Assembly: GCA_964586595.1 (NCBI GenBank)
Contig: CAZPHB010000014.1
Location: forward strand, 13,871 to 77,870
DNA from: REEB481 sp964586595
GTDB taxonomy: Bacteria > Bacteroidota > Bacteroidia > NS11-12g > UBA955
Reading direction: 5' to 3'
Length of the DNA stretch: 64,000 nt
The notes beneath the pieces were generated by a model. That model was not told the DNA's origin. It searched no databases and saw only the letters and a program-made list of their open reading frames with translations. Shown in pieces: positions 16,939 to 25,696 of the stretch. Numbering within the stretch: position 1 is the first letter of the stretch; each line of letters begins with the position of its first letter. The translations under genes were made by a program, and so were the position numbers.

Positions 16939-18510
16939 TCAATCGCTCGTAACCACTATGCGCAGCAATTGGTGTTCATGCCGCAATAGGTAGATGCCCG
17001 GACTCAGGAACCGGACGTCGAAAGTGTTTCCTGCAGTTGGAAGCATCAATACACGTCCGTTCAGGTCTAAAAGTTGCAAGGTGCTTTTCGGCGCAACGCC
17101 GCTTACTGTGAGGATATCGGCTACGGGATTGGGAAACACCTGAAATGGTTCTGTTGTTTCCGCTGGCGGTATTCCATTGCTGTTGCACCTACTGCTTCCG
17201 GCCGTTAATTGTTCAAGCGCGCTGCACAGGTACGCGTATTGCTGTGCTGCACGACTGTCCATGGATTGTGTCAACAGGTTCATCTGTTCGTCGGGATCTT
17301 GGGATAAGTGGTACAAGGCTTCCTGCCCTTGGTCAAAGCGCATCAGTTTGTATTCGCCGGTCTGGATGCATTTGCCGTCTTCTGCAGTGGAAGGACTCTG
17401 GAACACTTCACTAAACGACCAGGGTCGTATGGAATCAGTTTTGGCTTGCAGGATGGGCAACAAGCTGTGGCCATCGCTTTGGATGCCGGGCGGCAAAGCA
17501 TTGCTTATGCCGAGCAGGGAAGGTATGGTTTCGAACAAATCAACCGCCTGAACCAAAGAAGTAGCAATACGCCCCGGAGCTTGTACAGATGGACCTGAAA
17601 TCAACAGCGGAACACGAATACCATACTCGTAAATGGTTCCCTTCACCCGGGAAGTGTCGCTGATTTGTGCTGTTTGTTTGGAATTCCCATTGTCGCCAAT
17701 GAAGATGATGTCGGTGCTGTCTAATCGATTCATGCTCCTCAGGGAATCAAACAGCCTGCCTATTTCGTGATCCATGGCCTGAACCATGGCTTTGAAATAG
17801 GCCTTAGGTTTTGCCCGGATGTCCTGTGTGGTGCCGCTTAGGCCGCTGTATCCGTGCAGGTTAGCGGGGGGCAGGTGGTACGGTGAATGGGGCGCGTTGA
17901 AGGCCAGCCAGAGAAAGGCAGGCTTACTTCCCTGAGCACGGAGCCAACTGATGGCATTGTTCACCTGTTCTGTGGTGGCGTAAGTGGTGACTGTACTGTT
18001 CACGCCGTTGGTGTTTTTGGTCCAATTGGTGTAACTGGGAAGGGCACCAATGAATGGGCCCTCGAAATGTTGAAACCCGAAGTATAGTGGCAGTTTTAAA
18101 TTGCTGATGGGCGATGGATTGCTCAGGTGCCATTTGCCGATTTGCGCCCTGCCTATGCCGGGTGCAGCGTCGCGTATGCGCTGCGCCAGGGTGTATTCGC
18201 TGCTGTCCAGCGCTTTGCTGCCCTGACTAACCACGGCGCCAATACCTGTTCGGAATCCGTACCTTCCTGTGAGTATTGCTGCGCGTGTAGATGAACAGAA
18301 TGGATTGTTGCGGCACTGGGTGAACAATACACCTTGCGCCAATAATGAACGTAATTGCGGCACGGCAACGGTGTCGGCATGTTCCGGATAGAATCCTAAA
18401 TAATCAGGGCTGAGGTCGTCGGCGATGATCAGCACCACGCTGCGTTGCGAAACCAATAAACCGGGCAGCAGTGCCAGTACCGCGCCCAACAGTAGGATGT
18501 GTTTTTTCAT
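16939..18510 (-). CDS. Secreted sulfatase with type A T9SS sorting domain
   Basis: A 523-residue arylsulfatase-family enzyme (formylglycine-dependent hydrolase). The signal peptide ends LLVSQR at about residue 22. The metal ligands begin at DD 31-32 (LIIADDLSPDYLG). The modification site is Cys72 in CSSTRAAILTGRYG, where the usual third residue Pro/Ala is Ser. A GDNGNSKQT segment corresponds to a metal-binding loop. The C-terminal part (from about residue 450, FQVFPNPVADILTVSG to the end) is a type A sorting domain, so the enzyme should cross the outer membrane through T9SS. The ATG at 18510 gives the signal peptide; upstream in-frame codons look spurious. Its substrate, probably a sulfated polysaccharide, cannot be inferred. 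Confidence 0.88.
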   Translation of the reverse strand: MKKHILLLGAVLALLPGLLVSQRSVVLIIADDLSPDYLGFYPEHADTVAVPQLRSLLAQGVLFTQCRNNPFCSSTRAAILTGRYGFRTGIGAVVSQGSKALDSSEYTLAQRIRDAAPGIGRAQIGKWHLSNPSPISNLKLPLYFGFQHFEGPFIGALPSYTNWTKNTNGVNSTVTTYATTEQVNNAISWLRAQGSKPAFLWLAFNAPHSPYHLPPANLHGYSGLSGTTQDIRAKPKAYFKAMVQAMDHEIGRLFDSLRSMNRLDSTDIIFIGDNGNSKQTAQISDTSRVKGTIYEYGIRVPLLISGPSVQAPGRIATSLVQAVDLFETIPSLLGISNALPPGIQSDGHSLLPILQAKTDSIRPWSFSEVFQSPSTAEDGKCIQTGEYKLMRFDQGQEALYHLSQDPDEQMNLLTQSMDSRAAQQYAYLCSALEQLTAGSSRCNSNGIPPAETTEPFQVFPNPVADILTVSGVAPKSTLQLLDLNGRVLMLPTAGNTFDVRFLSPGIYLLRHEHQLLRIVVTSD

Positions 18511-18585
18511 GTATTGGAGTTTTTTTGATGCTGCCCGGTATAAAAGGTTCAATGGCACGCCTTGTCGTCTGCGCATCACAAACGC

Positions 18586-19605
18586 TTATAATGCGCGGAT
18601 GCAGGAACAGGCATGCTGAACCATTTCCGGGGTCACATCCAAATGGGTAACAAACCGTATTTGATGTGTTCCGGTTGGTACAGCCCGGATGCCTTGCTGA
18701 TGCAGTTTTTTAATGATTTCAGCTGCGCTGTGTTCCGCCTTTAAGTTAAAAATAACGATATTGGTTTCCACAGGCATCACGGAGGAAACCGCGGCGCTTT
18801 CCTGCAAAGCCGCTTCAAGCATGCGTGCATGCCGGTGGTCTTCTTCCAGGCGTGCCACCTGATGTTTCAGGGCATAAAGTCCGGCGGCGGCCATGAATCC
18901 GGCTTGCCGCATGCCTCCACCCATCAATTTGCGGCAACGACGGGCTTCTTTAATGAACGCAGAAGTTCCAAGCAGCAAACTGCCCACCGGTGCGCCCAAA
19001 CCTTTGCTTAAACACACGGAAATCGAATCGAAGATCTGACCCAGCCGGGTTGCCTCCTGACCTGTGGCCAACATGGCGTTGAATATGCGTGCACCGTCAA
19101 GATGTAGCGGCAGATGGCGCGTATTGCAGAGGTTCCTGATTTCCTGCAATGTCTGCAAATCATAGCAACTGCCTCCGCCACGGTTGGCGCTGTGTTCCAG
19201 GCTAACCAGCGCGGTGCGCGGACGGTGCACATCGTCCGGGTTGATGGCTTCTTCTATCTGTGCGGCAGAAATTCGACCGCGGTCGCCTGAAATAAGCCTG
19301 GGCTGCACGCCGCTGTTCCTCGCCATGCCGCCGCCTTCGTACACATAAATATGCGACAATGATTCACAAATAACTTCATCGCCAGGGCGGGTATGTACCA
19401 TGATGGCAATCTGATTGGTCATGGTTCCGCTCGGACAAAACAGGGCTGCTTCCATGCCGAACAAGGATGCGGCATACGATTCGAGTTCGTTGACACCGGG
19501 ATCTTCACCAAAAACATCATCGCCAACCTGTGCCTGCATCATGGCTTGTAACATGCCGGTGCTGGGACGGGTAAAGGTATCGCTGCGCAGTTCTATGAAA
19601 TTCAT
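18586..19605 (-). CDS. ltaE: Low-specificity L-threonine aldolase
   Basis: PLP enzyme (339 residues) of fold type I that cleaves L-threonine or allo-threonine to glycine and acetaldehyde. The opening FIELRSDTFTRP and GDDVFGEDP are diagnostic for the family. LHLDGARIFNA contributes the PLP-binding Asp, and the lysine forming the Schiff base is in CLSKGLGAPVGSLL. ATG 19605 is chosen as start because it matches the family N-terminus; ATG 19608 is immediately upstream. It lies 75 bp upstream of the sulfatase on the same strand. A perfect AAACAC/GTGTTT hairpin lies at 19672-19687 in its upstream region. Confidence 0.93.
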   Translation of the reverse strand: MNFIELRSDTFTRPSTGMLQAMMQAQVGDDVFGEDPGVNELESYAASLFGMEAALFCPSGTMTNQIAIMVHTRPGDEVICESLSHIYVYEGGGMARNSGVQPRLISGDRGRISAAQIEEAINPDDVHRPRTALVSLEHSANRGGGSCYDLQTLQEIRNLCNTRHLPLHLDGARIFNAMLATGQEATRLGQIFDSISVCLSKGLGAPVGSLLLGTSAFIKEARRCRKLMGGGMRQAGFMAAAGLYALKHQVARLEEDHRHARMLEAALQESAAVSSVMPVETNIVIFNLKAEHSAAEIIKKLHQQGIRAVPTGTHQIRFVTHLDVTPEMVQHACSCIRAL

Positions 19606-19796
19606 CATCAAGATGCAATATGCTTGGTTTTGTGGAATCAAAACAGCACCATGGCATAGGTGCAGGTTAAAAAACACCTAAGTGTTTCATGTACACTAAG
19701 ATGTCGAAAATATGCTTACGTTTGCAATGTACAAGGTTTCACCTTGGGAATCCCGCGGGCTTATTTACCTTGAGGGGTTCTTCATAAAACTTGATC

Positions 19797-19818
19797 GAGG
19801 TCCCGGAAACGGGACTTC
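19797..19818 (-). terminator. Hairpin after coaE, probable terminator
   Basis: GAGGTCCCG and CGGGACTTC pair (one G-U) around GAAA, starting 5 bases after the coaE stop codon on the minus strand. The T-run after it is broken, so termination may be partial. Confidence 0.45.
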
Positions 19819-19823
19819 GGTCT

Positions 19824-20432
19824 TTATGGGAATTCCGGTTTTTCCTTGGCAAGCTTCAGGAACTGCTGATGCATCTGCATTACTTGTTTGATGAGTGAAT
19901 GGCTCCCGTCGTTGTGGATTACAGCGTCGGCGCGCCTGATCAAGTCATCCTGGGGCATTTGTGCGGCCATGCGCTTGAGGATGTCATCGTCAGAAAGCTT
20001 GTCGCGTTCTTTGACGCGCTGCATCCGCAAGGCCAAGGGTGCGGCCACAACCACAACCGTATGCACTTGTTTGTAGCTGCCAGATTCAAACATGATGGCA
20101 GCTTCTTTAATCACATAGGTTGCATCTTTTTGATGGGTGCACCAAGTTTCAAAATCCTGAAATACCGCAGGATGAACCAAGTTGTTCAGCAGTTCAAGTT
20201 TCTCGGAATTGCCAAAAACGCTTTGTGCGAGGAACGCTCTGTTGGGTTCGCCGTTCAAATAACTTTCCGGACCAAAAGCTTCCTGCACGCCTTGGATCAA
20301 TGCCGCATCTTCGCGCATCAGTCTTTTCGCCGCTTGGTCGGCAGCGTACACAGGCACGCCCAGGTGCGCAAACAGGCGGCATACGGTAGATTTACCACTG
20401 CCAATTCCGCCGGTTATGCCTACGCGCAACAA
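19824..20432 (-). CDS. coaE: Dephospho-CoA kinase
   Basis: Last enzyme of coenzyme A synthesis: phosphorylates the 3' hydroxyl of dephospho-CoA with ATP. At 202 residues it has the usual length. The P-loop GITGGIGSGKSTVCRLF is at the N-terminus, the substrate-binding segment reads VYAADQAAKRLM, and the lid region has RMQRVKERDKLSDDDI. It begins 4 bases after the yajC stop codon and is the last gene of the nusB-DUF1573-yajC-coaE cluster. Confidence 0.96.
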   Translation of the reverse strand: MLRVGITGGIGSGKSTVCRLFAHLGVPVYAADQAAKRLMREDAALIQGVQEAFGPESYLNGEPNRAFLAQSVFGNSEKLELLNNLVHPAVFQDFETWCTHQKDATYVIKEAAIMFESGSYKQVHTVVVVAAPLALRMQRVKERDKLSDDDILKRMAAQMPQDDLIRRADAVIHNDGSHSLIKQVMQMHQQFLKLAKEKPEFP

Positions 20433-20436
20433 GGCT

Positions 20437-20778
20437 TTAGTCGCCTTTTTCCTCTGATTTGGCCACCTTTCCGGATTCCGGATAAGCGCTTTTGGTCATT
20501 TCGAAGCTTACCGCAGCTTTTTCAAACTTTACACGGTTGCCACTTTCAGTTTCCAGGGTTAAGGTTTGCTCCTGGATGGAAACCACCTTTCCGTGCATGC
20601 CGCCCGTGGTCACTACGTGATCGCCTTTTTGAATTTCGCTGAGGAAGTTCCGCTGTTTTTTCTGCTTGCGCATTTGAGGCATGATCATGAACACGTAAAA
20701 AACGGCCATAATCAAAATCAGGGGCAGCATCTGCGACCATCCGCCGGTATTTCCAGCTTCTAACATCATGTGGTTCAT
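20437..20778 (-). CDS. yajC: Preprotein translocase subunit YajC
   Basis: Small single-span inner-membrane protein (113 residues) that associates with SecDF and the Sec translocon. One N-terminal hydrophobic helix (LPLILIMAVFYVFMIMPQMR) is followed by the hallmark RKQKKQRNFLSEIQKGDHVV and a small beta domain. ATG 20778 is preferred over 20805 because the latter would overlap the DUF1573 gene. It sits 4 bases after DUF1573 and 4 bases before coaE, clearly co-transcribed. Confidence 0.95.
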   Translation of the reverse strand: MNHMMLEAGNTGGWSQMLPLILIMAVFYVFMIMPQMRKQKKQRNFLSEIQKGDHVVTTGGMHGKVVSIQEQTLTLETESGNRVKFEKAAVSFEMTKSAYPESGKVAKSEEKGD

Positions 20779-20782
20779 AGTT

Positions 20783-21250
20783 TTATTTTTTAACAACAAG
20801 CGCACGGAACGTGAGCTTCACTGTTTCTACGGTTGAGTTCTGGAAAAATACATCTACGTATTTGGTGTTTTCAATACCATTGGGTTCACCCCGACCGGAA
20901 GAATTAAACACAGTTTCTACGTAGCCTTCACCACCTGGAGGTATCACTTCTTTTGACCAACTGGGGGAAGTACATCCACAAGCGGCCTGAACATCAGAAA
21001 TGACCAAATCTCCTTTGCCTACGTTGGTGAATTTAAACTTGTGGCGCACGGATTCACCATCGGTGATTTTTCCAAAATCGTGGTATTCGGATTCGAATTT
21101 TGCCCAACCTCTATTGCTGGTATCGCCCTGTGGATTTGCTGCACTGGCCGTATTGTTGTCTATTTTATCGGCGCTGATCTTATTGCTGCCACTGTTGCAC
21201 GCAGCTGCAAATGCTGCTGTCAAGATGAGTATTACGGTGCTGAATTTCAT
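20783..21250 (-). CDS. DUF1573 lipoprotein
   Basis: A 155-residue predicted lipoprotein: signal sequence with the lipobox Cys at residue 18 (FAAACNSG), a short low-complexity linker and a DUF1573 Ig-like domain beginning at AKFESEYHDFGKI. The VQAACGCTSPSWSKEVIPPG segment with its CGC motif is diagnostic for DUF1573, an Ig-like (ASH/MSP-type) fold of unknown role that is abundant in Bacteroidota. A TAAATTTG box at 21264-21271 suggests an internal promoter in the nusB cluster. Confidence 0.9.
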   Translation of the reverse strand: MKFSTVILILTAAFAAACNSGSNKISADKIDNNTASAANPQGDTSNRGWAKFESEYHDFGKITDGESVRHKFKFTNVGKGDLVISDVQAACGCTSPSWSKEVIPPGGEGYVETVFNSSGRGEPNGIENTKYVDVFFQNSTVETVKLTFRALVVKK

Positions 21251-21295
21251 AAAAGTCGTTGTGCAAATTTAACCAAAGGCGGGAACTGAAGATGC

Positions 21296-22231
21296 TCAGC
21301 TTTCGCGCAAGCCTCTGCCTATTTTCTGCATGTGTCCTTCTTCCTGAAGACTGATGCGCAGCTTGTCCAGAATGCCGTTGATGAAGCGGCTGCTGTTTGG
21401 GGTAGAATATTCTTTCGCTATTTCCAGGTATTCATTGATGCTCACCTTGGGTGGGATATGCGGGAAGAACAGGAATTCTGCGATGGCCATTTTCATAATC
21501 ACCATGTCCACCAGCGCAATTCGTTCGGTATCCCAGTTGCTCGAGGCCTTTTTAATGTGCGCTTCCAGGGCGTCTTCGCGGTTGCAAACCAGGGCAAAGA
21601 GGGTGGTGGAGAATTCTATTTCATCGTCGGTTTTGCGCATGGTGGCTGCCAGGGTTACCTGGTCGCCTTTCGCAGCTTCAAGGGTCTTGTAAACCACCCG
21701 CCACAGCTGTTGTTCATCATCGTACCAGGCAGGATAAATTTCTTCCATGAGGTCGTTGAAAAACTCGCTGGCATTCATCAGGTAGTCCATCAGCTGCAGC
21801 AGGAATTCCCTTTGCATGGCAAAATCCGGTTTGTCGAATACCAGATAGTCGCGTACAAAGTCCTGATTTTTGAGGTCGCTCCAGAGTGTATCAAATGATC
21901 CTGCGGCCTGATCCCAGCTAAACACGCTGCTTCTGCCACTTTTGGCTACCGATTCTTCCAGGGTGGAAGCCAAACCATTGTTGTTCAGCACCATACACTG
22001 GCGGATATGGTCCTTGTCGGGAAAGAATTTCTGACGTTCCAAATCGGCTTCACTGTTCAGAAAATCTCTGAATGCAGCCGGAAACTGTAGTAAAAACAGG
22101 TAGTAAGCTTCAAATTGAAACAACTGCTCGAGCAATTGTTCTTTTCCTTTCTGCACCTGGTCCGACTCCTGCTGCTTGTAGCTGTACAAAGCCTGCAGTG
22201 TCTTGATCCTGATCAACCTCCTTGAAAGCAT
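21296..22231 (-). CDS. nusB: Transcription antitermination factor NusB, long form
   Basis: NusB binds boxA RNA with NusE and supports rRNA antitermination. This protein is 311 residues, about twice the E. coli length. The NusB fold is in the C-terminal half (WDTERIALVDMVIMKMAIAE, then PPKVSINEYLEIAKEYSTP and the FINGILDKL ending). The N-terminus RRLIRIKTLQALYSYKQQ is also NusB-like, with the middle as an inserted or expanded segment. Long NusB proteins are usual in Bacteroidota. It has a complete promoter at 22249-22280 and leads the DUF1573-yajC-coaE cluster. Confidence 0.92.
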   Translation of the reverse strand: MLSRRLIRIKTLQALYSYKQQESDQVQKGKEQLLEQLFQFEAYYLFLLQFPAAFRDFLNSEADLERQKFFPDKDHIRQCMVLNNNGLASTLEESVAKSGRSSVFSWDQAAGSFDTLWSDLKNQDFVRDYLVFDKPDFAMQREFLLQLMDYLMNASEFFNDLMEEIYPAWYDDEQQLWRVVYKTLEAAKGDQVTLAATMRKTDDEIEFSTTLFALVCNREDALEAHIKKASSNWDTERIALVDMVIMKMAIAEFLFFPHIPPKVSINEYLEIAKEYSTPNSSRFINGILDKLRISLQEEGHMQKIGRGLRES

Positions 22232-22248
22232 AGAACTTTAACGGGGGG

Positions 22249-22280
22249 CAAAGGTATAGTTCTAACAGACGCATAACAAA
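22249..22280 (-). promoter_or_regulatory. Promoter of the nusB cluster
   Basis: On the minus strand TTTG (22280-22277) is followed after 20 bases by TACCTTTG (22256-22249), an exact Bacteroidota -33/-7 pair. The nusB ATG lies 17 bases downstream. Confidence 0.65.
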
Positions 22281-22293
22281 GGAAAGCGCCAAC

Positions 22294-22761
22294 TTAAACC
22301 AAAAAGCTGATCTTGTGCTTCACCCCGCCTGCGCTAAAGGTGTCGCCCGGCTTTAAACCGCGCACTGTTTGTCCCAGTGGACTCAGCATCGAAACCACCA
22401 ATACCGCATGCCCTTCCACGTTCAGTTTGCCGATGCCTGTGGCAAGCAGGATGAACTGGTTTTCAGTACATACCAGCACACCAGGTGCGGCCTGCTCCGG
22501 ATGCGGTGCTAATTTCAGTTGCCGGTAAAACTGCAGTTCCTTATTGGCTTGTTGCAACACTTGGGCATAGCGTTCACGATCCAGATAACCCATGGCACGA
22601 CCGGTTTCATATTTGTCGCCGGCAGAGCTTTTTTCTTCTGAAAGGGCAGCGTCGGCTGCGCGATTCATCGCAGCAAGTGCTTCCGCTATGCGCGCTTCAA
22701 CCTTTTGGTTGCAGGCCTCCAGAATCTGTGCCTTTAGCTGTTGTAATGCTGAAACTTCCAC
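22294..22761 (-). CDS. GreA/GreB-like protein
   Basis: A 155-residue protein with an N-terminal helical coiled-coil region (about 1-75) containing SSAGDKYETGRAM, then a beta domain ending in LSPLGQTVRGLKPGDTFSAG. The C-terminal pattern SPLGQ-x-x-x-G-x-x-x-GD is that of the FKBP-like domain of GreA/GreB transcript-cleavage factors, though the paired acidic tip residues of true Gre factors are not obvious. Homologues in Bacteroidota are often labelled 3-oxoacyl-ACP synthase; nothing here resembles a thiolase fold and the length rules it out. It lies 9 bases downstream of prmA, probably co-transcribed. Confidence 0.75.
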   Translation of the reverse strand: MEVSALQQLKAQILEACNQKVEARIAEALAAMNRAADAALSEEKSSAGDKYETGRAMGYLDRERYAQVLQQANKELQFYRQLKLAPHPEQAAPGVLVCTENQFILLATGIGKLNVEGHAVLVVSMLSPLGQTVRGLKPGDTFSAGGVKHKISFLV

Positions 22762-22770
22762 AACTGCTGC

Positions 22771-23616
22771 TTATGGTTTGCGGAAGGTGGCACAACACCA
22801 GCCTTCCCGATCAGAGGCCGAAACAAAATGAAGTCCTTGCGTGGCAAAGCATGTTTTGATGTCATCCAGATCCGGGGTAAAAAAGCCGCTGACCAGCAGC
22901 AGTGCTCCGTGTTTCATGGTTTTTACGTATTCGGGAACGTCGCGCAAGATGATGGTTTTCTGGATGTTCGCAATGAATACGTCAAACCGATCCGCGTAAG
23001 GTTCCAATGCACCGGCGTCGCCAAGTGCCACTTCAATGGCTTCTGCCTGATTGAGTACCAGGTGTTCGCGGGTATTTTCCACGCTCCAGGGATCAAAGTC
23101 CATGGCCAATACAGAACCTGCGCCCCTTTTCAGGGCGAGTATGGCCAGTATTCCCGTGCCGCAGCCCATATCGCATACGTCAAGGCCCTTCAGTTCGGTA
23201 AGCAGGAGCTGCTCGGCTACGAGCGCCGTGGTGGGGTGATGTCCGGTGCCAAAGCTCATCTTCGGATCTACGGTAAGTTCGAGCATCCCCGAATCCGGCG
23301 CGTGCGGATGAAAGGAACCCCGGATGTATAAAGCGTTGGCAATGATTAAGGGCTGGTAATAGTGCTTCTCCCATTCTTCATTCCAGTTTCTGTCGGCCAG
23401 TTCGCTCCTGTGTGGAGCACCTTCTGTCCATGCCTGAACGGATTCCATTGCATCCTGAAGCCAGGGGCCTTCTTCCGCGGCATCCAGATACGCAAGCACC
23501 TGATTTCCGTTCAATTCAAACCCGCTGAATGCATAGGTACCCAGAATGCCGGATACCAGTTCAGCATGCGCCTCGAACGGCGGTTTCAGGCTGAAGCGAA
23601 GACAGACGAATGACAT
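22771..23616 (-). CDS. prmA: Ribosomal protein L11 methyltransferase
   Basis: SAM-dependent enzyme (281 residues) that trimethylates ribosomal protein L11. The N-terminal recognition domain (about 1-95) is followed by the methyltransferase core with SFGTGHHPTTALV and motif I DMGCGTGILAI. The FIANIQKTII segment corresponds to the catalytic N-I/L-x loop of the family. ATG 23616 matches family N-termini; the longer frame to 23676 has no support. Upstream of the GreA-like gene with a 9-bp gap. Confidence 0.94.
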   Translation of the reverse strand: MSFVCLRFSLKPPFEAHAELVSGILGTYAFSGFELNGNQVLAYLDAAEEGPWLQDAMESVQAWTEGAPHRSELADRNWNEEWEKHYYQPLIIANALYIRGSFHPHAPDSGMLELTVDPKMSFGTGHHPTTALVAEQLLLTELKGLDVCDMGCGTGILAILALKRGAGSVLAMDFDPWSVENTREHLVLNQAEAIEVALGDAGALEPYADRFDVFIANIQKTIILRDVPEYVKTMKHGALLLVSGFFTPDLDDIKTCFATQGLHFVSASDREGWCCATFRKP

Positions 23617-23661
23617 GGCACAAAGTAAGGGCGCAGGTTTGGGAATTACAGGCCCATAAAC

Positions 23662-23691
23662 AACAAAGCCGGACAATTGCCCGGCCTTGTT
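23662..23691 (-). terminator. Hairpin terminator of the MbnH/MbnP cluster
   Basis: AACAAAGCCGG (23662-23672) pairs with CCGGCCTTGTT (23681-23691), one G-U, around an 8-base loop. It lies about 115 bases past the di-heme peroxidase stop and just before prmA. The T-rich tail on the minus strand is short. Confidence 0.55.
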
Positions 23692-23805
23692 GCGCTATGA
23701 AAACTAAATCTACCCTCTATCAAAAACGACCCGATGGTTTAAATGTTTTTGGGGGTAGGATGAATTTAATCGAACGTTCATCGAAACAAATCCGTAAAGC
23801 AATAT

Positions 23806-24912
23806 TCAGCGGAATGGATTGCTGTAGGCTTTGTTGCTGAGCAGACTGCTGTCGGTCATGGTTTTCAGAAAGGCGATCAGGGCACTTTTCTGTTTGGCCG
23901 TTAGCTGCAGATGCAGGTTTCCGTGGTTCAGCTGCGGACTGAGGTTTGGTGCATTGAACTTCAGGTTGTCGCTGTAGTGGTCAATCACTTCTTCAAGGGT
24001 TTTAAAGCGACCATCGTGCATGTAGGGCGCTGTATAAACCAGGTTGCGCAGGGAAGGTGTTTTAAATTTCCCGAGGTCGTATTCCTTACCCGTGATGTTG
24101 CCAAACCCTTTATCGGTAATGGTTTCATCCAGGCCATTGCTTACAATGCCGATGGAAGGATCGATGGCCTGTGTATGAATGCCGCCATGACAGTGGAAGC
24201 AATCGGCACCTGTTGCCGGTCTGGTGGTGCTGTCGGGCATGCCATTAAACAAGAAAAACCCTTCGCGTTCTTCGGGCGTAAATGCGTTTAGGTTTCTGGG
24301 GAAGAACTGGTCAAATTTGCTGTTCGCTGAAACGATGGTCATCAGGAACTGTTCCAGGGCCAGCGACATGTGGTGCAGGTTTGGAGCTTCGCCGAAGGCA
24401 TGGCGGAATCCGCTTTGGTAACGGTCAATTTTTCTAAGTTTCTCTTCCAGCCTGACCACATTCATGGCCATCTCCCGGTGGTCCTGGATGGGTTCGAAAA
24501 CCAGGTCGCGGAGGCGCCGTTGGCGTGCATCCCAAAAAAAGGTGCGCTGCCAGGCCAGGTTGAAGAGGGGCGATGCGTTTCTGGTACCCGTAATTCCAAA
24601 GATGCCTCTGCTCACCGCTTTGGGCTCGCTGAAAGCGAAATCCTGCCGGTGACAGGAAGCACAGGAAATAGACGAGTCGGCACTGAGCACCGGATCATAA
24701 AACAACATCCTGCCCAGGTAAATACCTTCTTCGGTCAGCGGATTGTCTTTGGGAATCAAAGGCATCCCAAACGTCGCCGGAAAAATCTCCGCAGGATTTA
24801 CGGGTGTAGGTTGAAAAGGGCTTTTATCTGGCAATGGCGCTTCCCGTTTGCAGGACATCATTCCCAAGGCGAGCAGCGCCGGCAATACGAGGTTCAGGCG
24901 CTGCTTCATCAC
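23806..24912 (-). CDS. Di-heme cytochrome c peroxidase/MauG family enzyme (MbnH-like)
   Basis: A 368-residue periplasmic lipoprotein (lipobox Cys at residue 21, GMMSCKRE). Two c-type heme sites are visible: CASCH at residues 84-88 and CFHCH at about residue 238. The segments KDNPLTEEGIYLGRMLFYDP, RNASPLFN and PYMHDGRFKTLEEVI are typical of the bacterial cytochrome c peroxidase/MauG superfamily. Coupling to an MbnP-type partner (ATGA overlap at 24909-24912) places it in the MbnH branch, whose characterised member oxidises a Trp of MbnP to kynurenine to make a copper site. That activity is inferred from the pairing, not shown here. Confidence 0.85.
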   Translation of the reverse strand: MMKQRLNLVLPALLALGMMSCKREAPLPDKSPFQPTPVNPAEIFPATFGMPLIPKDNPLTEEGIYLGRMLFYDPVLSADSSISCASCHRQDFAFSEPKAVSRGIFGITGTRNASPLFNLAWQRTFFWDARQRRLRDLVFEPIQDHREMAMNVVRLEEKLRKIDRYQSGFRHAFGEAPNLHHMSLALEQFLMTIVSANSKFDQFFPRNLNAFTPEEREGFFLFNGMPDSTTRPATGADCFHCHGGIHTQAIDPSIGIVSNGLDETITDKGFGNITGKEYDLGKFKTPSLRNLVYTAPYMHDGRFKTLEEVIDHYSDNLKFNAPNLSPQLNHGNLHLQLTAKQKSALIAFLKTMTDSSLLSNKAYSNPFR

Positions 24913-25685
24913 TTCAGGCTGTAAGGTACAAAGATGTCTTCCATGTTTGTAAACAGCTTATCCATCAGGCTGATTTCTGAACCTGTGGAGTGGCTGAAAC
25001 TTCCATCTTTCACGAAGTTGATGGCATAGGGGTTTTTGAAGAACTCCTCAACGTCTGTACGGATATGCAGTACATTGTTGCCCGGTGTTTTGGTGAAGGG
25101 AAACATCAGGTCAATGGTGCGCACATAACGCAAGGTGGCCATGTGGAAGCTGAAGGCAGATTTCTGCGTGCTGTTTTTAGCGATGTAATTTCCATCGAGC
25201 ATGGAGAAAATATACCCTCCGGCCCAGCCCCAGTGCATGCCGTTGTTCAACGGACTCAGCGGATGGTCTGCCGCCCATTGTGCAGGATCTCCGTGGTTGG
25301 TGGCGGAGTCAAGGCCAATGGTCAGTGAAATGCCTTTATAGGTTCCAATGGGAACTTCGTTCAGCGGAGTGGTGGTGGCGCCTGCTTTGAAATCGGCATA
25401 GGCAAAACCATCGCCCAGCTTCACGCGGCTTCCGTCTTCACGGATCAGCGACACATTTGAAAACAACAATTTGAACTGATCAAAAATCAGGGTTTCGCCA
25501 TCCGCCTTTACGAAGTCGGGATTGCCAAAGCTTAAGGGTTTTGCGCCGAAAGTGCCTTCAAATTGCAGGCTCAGCATGGATGCCCCTGCGGGCGGTGCAG
25601 GCGGATTGTCAGGTTCACATGCAGAAACGGCAAACAGCGCTGTTGCAATTCCAAGGATATAGCCGGTGTTTCTCAGGTTTTTCAT
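24909..25685 (-). CDS. MbnP-family copper-binding-type lipoprotein
   Basis: A 258-residue lipoprotein (lipobox Cys23, FAVSACEPD) followed by a Pro-rich linker and a beta-rich MbnP-like domain. The family signature is visible as MHWGWAGGYIFSMLDG at residues 150-165, with Trp152 and Trp154; one is the candidate for conversion to kynurenine by the neighbouring di-heme enzyme. Other conserved-looking parts are DQFKLLFSNV and TYKGISLTIGLD. It starts 11 bases after the stop of the M1 peptidase gene and overlaps the di-heme gene by 4 bases, so all three may be transcribed together. Expected place is the periplasmic side of a membrane. No methanobactin synthesis gene is nearby. Confidence 0.82.
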   Translation of the reverse strand: MKNLRNTGYILGIATALFAVSACEPDNPPAPPAGASMLSLQFEGTFGAKPLSFGNPDFVKADGETLIFDQFKLLFSNVSLIREDGSRVKLGDGFAYADFKAGATTTPLNEVPIGTYKGISLTIGLDSATNHGDPAQWAADHPLSPLNNGMHWGWAGGYIFSMLDGNYIAKNSTQKSAFSFHMATLRYVRTIDLMFPFTKTPGNNVLHIRTDVEEFFKNPYAINFVKDGSFSHSTGSEISLMDKLFTNMEDIFVPYSLK

Positions 25686-25696
25686 GGCGTGTTGAA

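Noticed and set aside
22294..22761. 3-oxoacyl-ACP synthase
   Set aside because: 155 residues is far too short and there is no Cys-His-His/Asn thiolase motif; the fold signature is Gre-like.
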